Shown here: positions 7,445 through 11,091 of the stretch, piece after piece
Layout of the letters: each line of letters begins with the position of its first letter
How positions within the stretch are numbered: the stretch's first letter is position 1
Source: Bacillota bacterium
Lineage (GTDB): Bacteria; Bacillota; Bacilli; Bacillales_B; DSM-18226
Length of the DNA: 11,091 bases
Direction: 5' to 3'
NCBI GenBank assembly: GCA_021821235.1
Contig: JAKACS010000047.1
Span: forward strand, 1-11,091
The notes under the pieces: generated by a model
What the model saw: the letters and a program-made list of their open reading frames with translations, nothing else
Database searches by the model: none
Told to the model about the DNA's origin: nothing
Translations under genes and position numbers: made by a program

Positions 7445-7473
7445 TTTTCATTGCCTTTTCCAAAAAATATAAG
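7445..7473 (+). promoter_or_regulatory. Possible sigma-A promoter of the LysM-amidase gene
   Basis: TTTTCA (7445-7450, four of six to TTGACA) and TATAAG (7468-7473, five of six to TATAAT) are separated by exactly 17 bases, and lie about 37 bases upstream of the ATG. The rest of the 235-base divergent intergenic region is A+T-rich and shows no convincing promoter for the leftward GH18 gene. Confidence 0.45.
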
Positions 7474-7509
7474 GGGACTAAAAGCTTATTTGTAGAAAGG
7501 AAATTAAAT

Positions 7510-8517
7510 ATGATCAAAAAAACTGTACTTAGTTTAAGTTTGTTCATCATGTTGTTCCTTAATATTTCTCCAGCTTTCGCAGTTAATAATCCTAGGAATA
7601 CGTATGAAGTTAGGTCGGGGGATACACTGTGGAAAATTGCCAAAACTTATGGAAGCACTGTAAATGACCTAAAATTAATTAATGGATTACAATCTGATGT
7701 GCTATTGGTTGGGCAAAAATTACGGGTTCCGATTATGTATCAAGTTGTAGCAGGGGATACACTGTGGAAACTCTCACAAGCATTTAATTCGTCGGTCCAA
7801 TCAATTAAAACGGCGAATGGACTTACCTCTGATGTCTTATTTGTAGGGCAAAAATTAAAGATTAATCCCACTAAACTAACGATGGATGGCCAGTTCGTGC
7901 TAATGACGAGAGAGCAATTTAAGGATTGGTTATTTAATCAAAAAATTACAAGGAAAATTACCTGGTTTCAAGAACATCACACATGGTGGCCATCGTACAA
8001 GGATTATAACGGTTCCAATCATTTCTCATTGATGTATCAAATGAAGGATCTTCATGTAAAACAGATGGGATGGTCAGATATAAGCCAACAATTGACGACA
8101 TTCCCCGATGGAAAAGTGGTTGTGGGCAGGCCATTTAACATACCTCCACAAGGTTCGTATGGGCTGCTAAATAAATCTGTAACGTCATCCATTGAAGTAG
8201 ATGCAGTAGCAATTGAAAACCTTGGGAACTTTGATATCGGAAACGATCAAATGACCTCGGAACAGAGAGAAACTATCATTACGATTGCGGCTTTGCTTTG
8301 TATCAAATTTGGATTAACCCCTTCCATTAATAGTATTCAATACCATCATTGGTGGGATATGAACACTGGAGAAAGAGTTTTAGATAACAGTAAAGGGCAT
8401 GCTGTTAAAACGTGCCCAGGTACCGGATTTTTCGGAGGTAATAGCACAACTGATGCAAAAAATAACTTCTATCCTCTTGTAAGAAAAAAAATGCAAGAAA
8501 TTTTAGCTACAATGTAG
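7510..8517 (+). CDS. Secreted LysM N-acetylmuramoyl-L-alanine amidase
   Basis: A 335-residue secreted protein. The first 24 residues form a signal peptide (MIKK, a hydrophobic core LSLSLFIMLFLN, then AFA before the predicted cut). Two LysM domains follow (about 31-74 and 77-119; each with SGDTLW or AGDTLW and a GQKL-type ending). The remainder is a zinc-dependent type 2 amidase (Amidase_2/PGRP-like) domain: WFQEHHTWWP gives the first His ligand (156 or 157), QYHHWW the second (279 or 280), and KTCPGTGFFGG the Cys ligand (302), the H-H-C pattern of T7 lysozyme-like amidases. It would cut the bond between MurNAc and L-Ala in wall or cortex peptidoglycan. The ATG has AAAGGA 8 bases upstream. It is divergent from the LysM-GH18 gene, sharing binding modules but complementary in cleavage. 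It could serve growth, sporulation or germination; the sequence does not decide. Confidence 0.85.
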   Translation: MIKKTVLSLSLFIMLFLNISPAFAVNNPRNTYEVRSGDTLWKIAKTYGSTVNDLKLINGLQSDVLLVGQKLRVPIMYQVVAGDTLWKLSQAFNSSVQSIKTANGLTSDVLFVGQKLKINPTKLTMDGQFVLMTREQFKDWLFNQKITRKITWFQEHHTWWPSYKDYNGSNHFSLMYQMKDLHVKQMGWSDISQQLTTFPDGKVVVGRPFNIPPQGSYGLLNKSVTSSIEVDAVAIENLGNFDIGNDQMTSEQRETIITIAALLCIKFGLTPSINSIQYHHWWDMNTGERVLDNSKGHAVKTCPGTGFFGGNSTTDAKNNFYPLVRKKMQEILATM

Positions 8518-8676
8518 GAAAAAATTTGGTTCAGTAACAATTTGCATCCAAATCATCCTTTCGTAAGGGTTGTAGCGGCCCTAAACTATTACAATGGACG
8601 GTTTGGATTTCCCTTTTTTGTCGATTTTTCAAATTATGTTTACTCCGTCTCAAAAGAAATCCCATTAGCGAGAAGA

Positions 8677-10569
8677 TCAAGTAGCACTTATTTTAAACCT
8701 GCAGAGGGCTAACAAAGGCCAAATATAGCGGGAACTGTGATACTGAAGATAAAAATTACCAGATACACCTGCGCCAGTTGGATAAGAAGTCCGCCAATCA
8801 TGTAAACCTCCAAATTCTAGCAAACAGCGAATCCCTTTGTCGATTTTCGGAGTCGATCGTTGAAATACGCTGAGCAATGCATCAACCGCACACGCTGTTT
8901 GTGAAGGTGTGCTGGCCCCTAGCGGAACATATTTTTTCAGTATATCGCTTTTGCACGATTCTCCCCATCCGCCGTCGGCATTTTGAATGTCTAGCAGCCA
9001 ACGGACTGCTTTTTTCACAGAAGGATGCTGTGGAGAAATCCCAACGGCCATCATGCCGGTCAGCGCAGCCCAAGTGCCATAAATATAACAAATGCCCCAC
9101 CGACCATACCAGGACCCATCTTTTTCTTGATGATCCGTCAGCCAACGAACGGCACGCATGATTTTCTTGTTTTTCATATCAAAGCCGGCATAGCGTCCCA
9201 GAAACTCTAGGGTTCGGCCAGTCAAATCAGCTGTAGAGGGATCGATGATATTATCCTCCATATTTTCTAAAGGTAGCCAAGTCAGAACTTGTTTATCCGT
9301 GTTTTTCTCGAAAGCCGGCCAGCCCCCATCTCTGTTTTGCATAGAAATCAGCCAATTAAGCCCACGCTTCCAAGACTCGCGAAACCTCGGTTCATAAAGG
9401 GAAAGCCTGTGGAGGGCTCTCAAGGCAGCAGTTGTATCATCGATGTCCGGATTGATCGAGTTTAAATGGGAGAATCCCCATCCTCCTGGAGAGATATAGG
9501 GATTATGGATCTTCCAATCGCCGTATTTTACATGCTGTTGAGAGTGTAAATATTCCCCGGCCCTTCGTACAGTTCGATCTTGTGAGGAAATTCCCGCCTC
9601 CTGAAGGACGGTGCTGATCCAAGCTGTATCCCACACAGTGGAGTTGAAATTTTGCATAAGAAAACTGCCGCCTGTTTGGCTGTGCATGGTTTTTAAGCCA
9701 TGAACTGCCCGTGTAATGAGCGGATGCTCAGACGGGTACCCAAGTGCCATCAGGGCATAGATCATGAGGATTGTTGAGCTTGCGTAACTGTACAAAGTTC
9801 CGTCCGCTTCAATCCGCTCCAGCATGAATTGTTCAGCCCTCTTAAGTGCAGCGGCATGAATTTGCTGTGGAAGGAGAAACATTTTTTTGATTCCGTGTTC
9901 AACACTTTCTATAATAAATCGTTTTTGAGTAGATTCGTTATTGGATATGACTGGGGAGTGGAATGCTTTCGTTTTGGCCCATAAATCAGCCAGATTAGGA
10001 GTGTTTTCTGTCTGTAAAACAAATTTACGGTCGGAAAGGATTAAGACTGGAACCATATGGACTCTCGCATGACCGGAAAAATCATAAAGGTTTATAGGAA
10101 AATACGAGGGAAACAACAGCGTTTCCACAGGGATTAAAAAAAGATTTTTCCACGGATACTGTCCTGTTACCGCAAGAATTATTTTGGTCATCTGGCTTGC
10201 TTGCGAAAGTCCTCCTTCAGATAGGATGAACCGCTTAGCATCTTTCATATTTTTGTCCGTTTGTTTATGTGATCCCGCCCACAAAAGGGCATAGTAACAT
10301 TCAATTGTGGCTGACAAATTACCTTTTTCCTCATCATCATAAAGTTTCCAAGCACCGTTTTCAGTTTGCAATGCAGCTATACGGCCTGCTAACTGTTGAA
10401 TCATCTTCTCATCACCGATTTTCAGGGAACGTAGCAAGAGGATCATATAAGCGTCTATTCTTGGACCGGCGTCAACATACATTTGCCATGATCCATCAGA
10501 GGACTGAGAGTTTCGTAATTCAGAAACTATGCGGCTGATTTCAGATTCAACTTGCTGCAGAAGCTTCAT
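8677..10569 (-). CDS. sqhC: Tetraprenyl-beta-curcumene cyclase (sesquarterpene cyclase), SqhC
   Basis: A 630-residue terpene cyclase of the squalene-hopene cyclase family, equal in length to B. subtilis SqhC (about 632). The catalytic DxDDTxA motif is DIDDTTA at about 375-381; QW repeats (QSSDGSW, QTENGAW, QNRDGGW, QEKDGSW, QNADGGW) are spread along the chain. Blocks such as STADLTGRTLEFLG and GSWYGRWGICYIYGTWAALTGM follow SqhC closely, which favours a C35 cyclase over a hopanoid enzyme. SqhC converts tetraprenyl-beta-curcumene to sesquarterpene alcohols and can also cyclise squalene; its products occur in spores and protect against oxidative stress. It would act at the membrane. The start is the ATG at 10569: the ATG three codons upstream directly abuts the AAAGGG site, whereas 10569 lies about 9 bases from it. 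No neighbour here makes the C35 precursor (YtpB), so it must be elsewhere. No clear terminator was seen. Confidence 0.9.
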   Translation of the reverse strand: MKLLQQVESEISRIVSELRNSQSSDGSWQMYVDAGPRIDAYMILLLRSLKIGDEKMIQQLAGRIAALQTENGAWKLYDDEEKGNLSATIECYYALLWAGSHKQTDKNMKDAKRFILSEGGLSQASQMTKIILAVTGQYPWKNLFLIPVETLLFPSYFPINLYDFSGHARVHMVPVLILSDRKFVLQTENTPNLADLWAKTKAFHSPVISNNESTQKRFIIESVEHGIKKMFLLPQQIHAAALKRAEQFMLERIEADGTLYSYASSTILMIYALMALGYPSEHPLITRAVHGLKTMHSQTGGSFLMQNFNSTVWDTAWISTVLQEAGISSQDRTVRRAGEYLHSQQHVKYGDWKIHNPYISPGGWGFSHLNSINPDIDDTTAALRALHRLSLYEPRFRESWKRGLNWLISMQNRDGGWPAFEKNTDKQVLTWLPLENMEDNIIDPSTADLTGRTLEFLGRYAGFDMKNKKIMRAVRWLTDHQEKDGSWYGRWGICYIYGTWAALTGMMAVGISPQHPSVKKAVRWLLDIQNADGGWGESCKSDILKKYVPLGASTPSQTACAVDALLSVFQRSTPKIDKGIRCLLEFGGLHDWRTSYPTGAGVSGNFYLQYHSSRYIWPLLALCRFKISAT

Positions 10570-10578
10570 GTAAACCAT

Positions 10579-10860
10579 CCCTTTCCATAAATCCGGTTTT
10601 CACATTCTATTCCATGGTAAAAGAAACGGTTCTGCAACAGATTCCTTTGGCAAAGGATAGTAAGAATCAGGGCCTTGATCACCCTTAATAGTCCTCCACG
10701 TTCTTGTGATAGCTAGAGTGTGCTACGGAAGAGGGGGGGGAAAGCCTATGAAAATCGAGTTTGGGGTATTTATCATGCGGAATATGAGGTATAAAGTGTC
10801 CAAATTTTCACGGAGATTATGACTGTCCTTCACCTTTATTTCAAAATATTTCTTTTGCTA
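10579..10860. other. Intergenic region between sqhC and the PAS-like gene
   Basis: This region lies between two divergent genes. It holds a TAGAAT near 10600 on the minus strand that could be the sqhC -10 but has no -35 at the proper distance, a run of eight Gs (10733-10740), and a possible 24-codon reading frame (10748-10822), listed separately. No RNA gene or riboswitch fold was recognised by eye, although the stretch is long enough to hold one. Confidence 0.5.
10748..10822 (+). CDS. Possible 24-residue mini-ORF with strong ribosome binding site
   Basis: An ATG at 10748 lies 7 bases after a purine-rich GAGGGGGGGGAAAG tract, a strong potential ribosome binding site, and opens a frame of 24 codons ending in TGA at 10820-10822. 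The peptide starts MKIEFGVFIM and ends in a basic stretch (KVSKFSRRL). I do not recognise it. The MKIEFGVF start resembles the first beta strand of luciferase-like monooxygenases, so it might be the stub of a lost gene; equally it could be a chance frame in a leader region. It lies 127 bases ahead of the PAS-like gene, upstream of that gene's apparent promoter. The G8 run is a likely slippage site. Confidence 0.25.
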   Translation: MKIEFGVFIMRNMRYKVSKFSRRL

Positions 10861-10882
10861 ATAGTAATTCATAGATTATAAT
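10855..10882 (+). promoter_or_regulatory. Probable sigma-A promoter of the PAS-like gene
   Basis: TTGCTA (10855-10860) and a perfect TATAAT (10877-10882) are spaced by 16 bases and point to the gene that starts at 10950. Transcription would begin near 10889, inside the dyad described next, leaving a leader of about 60 bases with an AAAGGAG ribosome binding site. Confidence 0.6.
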
Positions 10883-10915
10883 AGTAGTGTGCAATTTTTT
10901 TTGCTCACTACTATT
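10880..10915. promoter_or_regulatory. 36-bp dyad over the -10 and start site: likely operator
   Basis: Bases 10880-10889 and 10906-10915 are perfect 10-bp inverted repeats (AATAGTAGTG and CACTACTATT). After a single T-T mismatch, GCAA and TTGC add four further pairs around a loop of six Ts. The left arm overlaps the TATAAT box and the dyad spans the predicted transcription start, so a repressor site is the best reading. Only part of the left arm would be transcribed from that promoter, which argues against a simple RNA hairpin, and no U-tract follows, which argues against a terminator. Confidence 0.5.
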
Positions 10916-10949
10916 TATAGTATTTCACTCTCATAAAGGAGATTTATAT

Positions 10950-11091
10950 ATGTACGAAGAAAAATTGTCGGATTTAATTAGTCCTGAAGCCGTGATTAAT
11001 TTTGAAACTGGCCCGATTAAAGCAAGCACTTTGGATTCAATCATCAAACTTTTGCCATTTGAAATGGGCTTTTGCGATGCCAACGATATTT
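10950..11091 (+). CDS. PAS-like domain protein, N-terminal part only
   Basis: An ATG at 10950 follows AAAGGAG by 8 bases and opens a frame that runs off the window after 47 codons. The visible residues include INFETGPIKASTLDSIIKL followed by LPFEMGFCDANDIF. This pattern, with an (F/L)ETG start, a short helix, a LP.(D/E)(I/M).F(V/C)D..D strand, resembles the PAS-type domain found at the end of DUF438 proteins and in some stand-alone sensors. If so it may bind a small ligand or haem-like cofactor and act in signalling, but the fold cannot be confirmed from this fragment. A well-formed promoter and a dyad lie just upstream, so the gene is probably regulated. It diverges from sqhC. Confidence 0.6.
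   Translation, partial: MYEEKLSDLISPEAVINFETGPIKASTLDSIIKLLPFEMGFCDANDI

Noticed and set aside
7383..7643. Minus-strand 86-residue frame overlapping the start of the amidase gene
   Set aside because: It is antisense to the signal peptide and first LysM of a convincing gene; its hydrophobic look comes from the A+T-rich complement of the signal-peptide region.
8555..8570. Small hairpin ATCCTT-tcgt-AAGGGT between the amidase and sqhC genes, as a terminator
   Set aside because: The stem has six pairs including a G-U, and no U-tract follows on either strand.
8877..9161. Frames in other registers within sqhC (8882-9145, 9025-9210, 10269-10538 and similar)
   Set aside because: All are shadows of sqhC with atypical composition and no independent start signals.
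10880..10915. Reading the dyad as a transcription terminator or riboswitch
   Set aside because: No U-tract follows the stem and the likely transcription start lies inside it; an operator fits better.
1..11091. IS elements, CRISPR arrays, toxin-antitoxin or phage-defence genes
   Set aside because: No transposase, terminal repeats, regularly spaced repeats or known defence domains were seen on either strand.

Overview
The window looks like a chromosomal segment of an endospore-forming member of the Bacillaceae (Bacillus / Geobacillus-like). The evidence is a lytH-yunB-...-yunC-yunD-yunE-yunF gene block of the Bacillus type, a sporulation protein (YunB), a SleL-like LysM/glycosidase with no signal peptide, a Bacillus-type sesquarterpene cyclase, and strong Gram-positive ribosome binding sites with occasional TTG and GTG starts. 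All identifications are by recognition of sequence motifs and remembered family sequences; no search was run.

Region 1 (1-5378) is the yun block. The 3' end of a LytH-type M23 endopeptidase reads rightward and converges on a leftward set of genes. In order of transcription these are a remnant of yunF (DUF72), yunE (TauE/SafE permease), yunD (metallophosphatase/5'-nucleotidase), yunC (DUF1805), an HD-GYP phosphodiesterase-like gene, and yunB. A perfect 14-bp hairpin (326-360) separates lytH from yunB, and a 13-bp hairpin closes yunC. The HD-GYP gene lies between yunC and yunB. The most striking feature is yunF: it keeps what looks like its native ribosome binding site and first four codons, then jumps in frame to the last third of the protein, which implies an internal deletion of roughly 160-170 codons.

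Region 2 (5379-8676) is visibly A+T-richer. A roughly 430-bp stretch without a recognisable gene is followed by two divergently transcribed cell-wall hydrolases that share LysM modules: a cytoplasmic-type 3xLysM-GH18 glycosidase (leftward) and a secreted 2xLysM-amidase (rightward). Together they would cut the glycan strand and the glycan-peptide bond of peptidoglycan.

Region 3 (8677-11091) holds a leftward sqhC-type tetraprenyl-beta-curcumene cyclase (C35 terpenoid synthesis, linked to spore membranes in B. subtilis). To its right is a regulatory-looking intergenic region with a possible 24-codon mini-ORF behind a G8 run and a 36-bp dyad over a promoter. The window ends in the first 47 codons of a rightward PAS-like protein.

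No IS element, CRISPR array, phage gene, tRNA or rRNA was recognised. I see no clear case for a wholly new multi-gene system; the best leads are the internally deleted yunF, the dyad/mini-ORF region at 10730-10950, and the paired LysM hydrolases.
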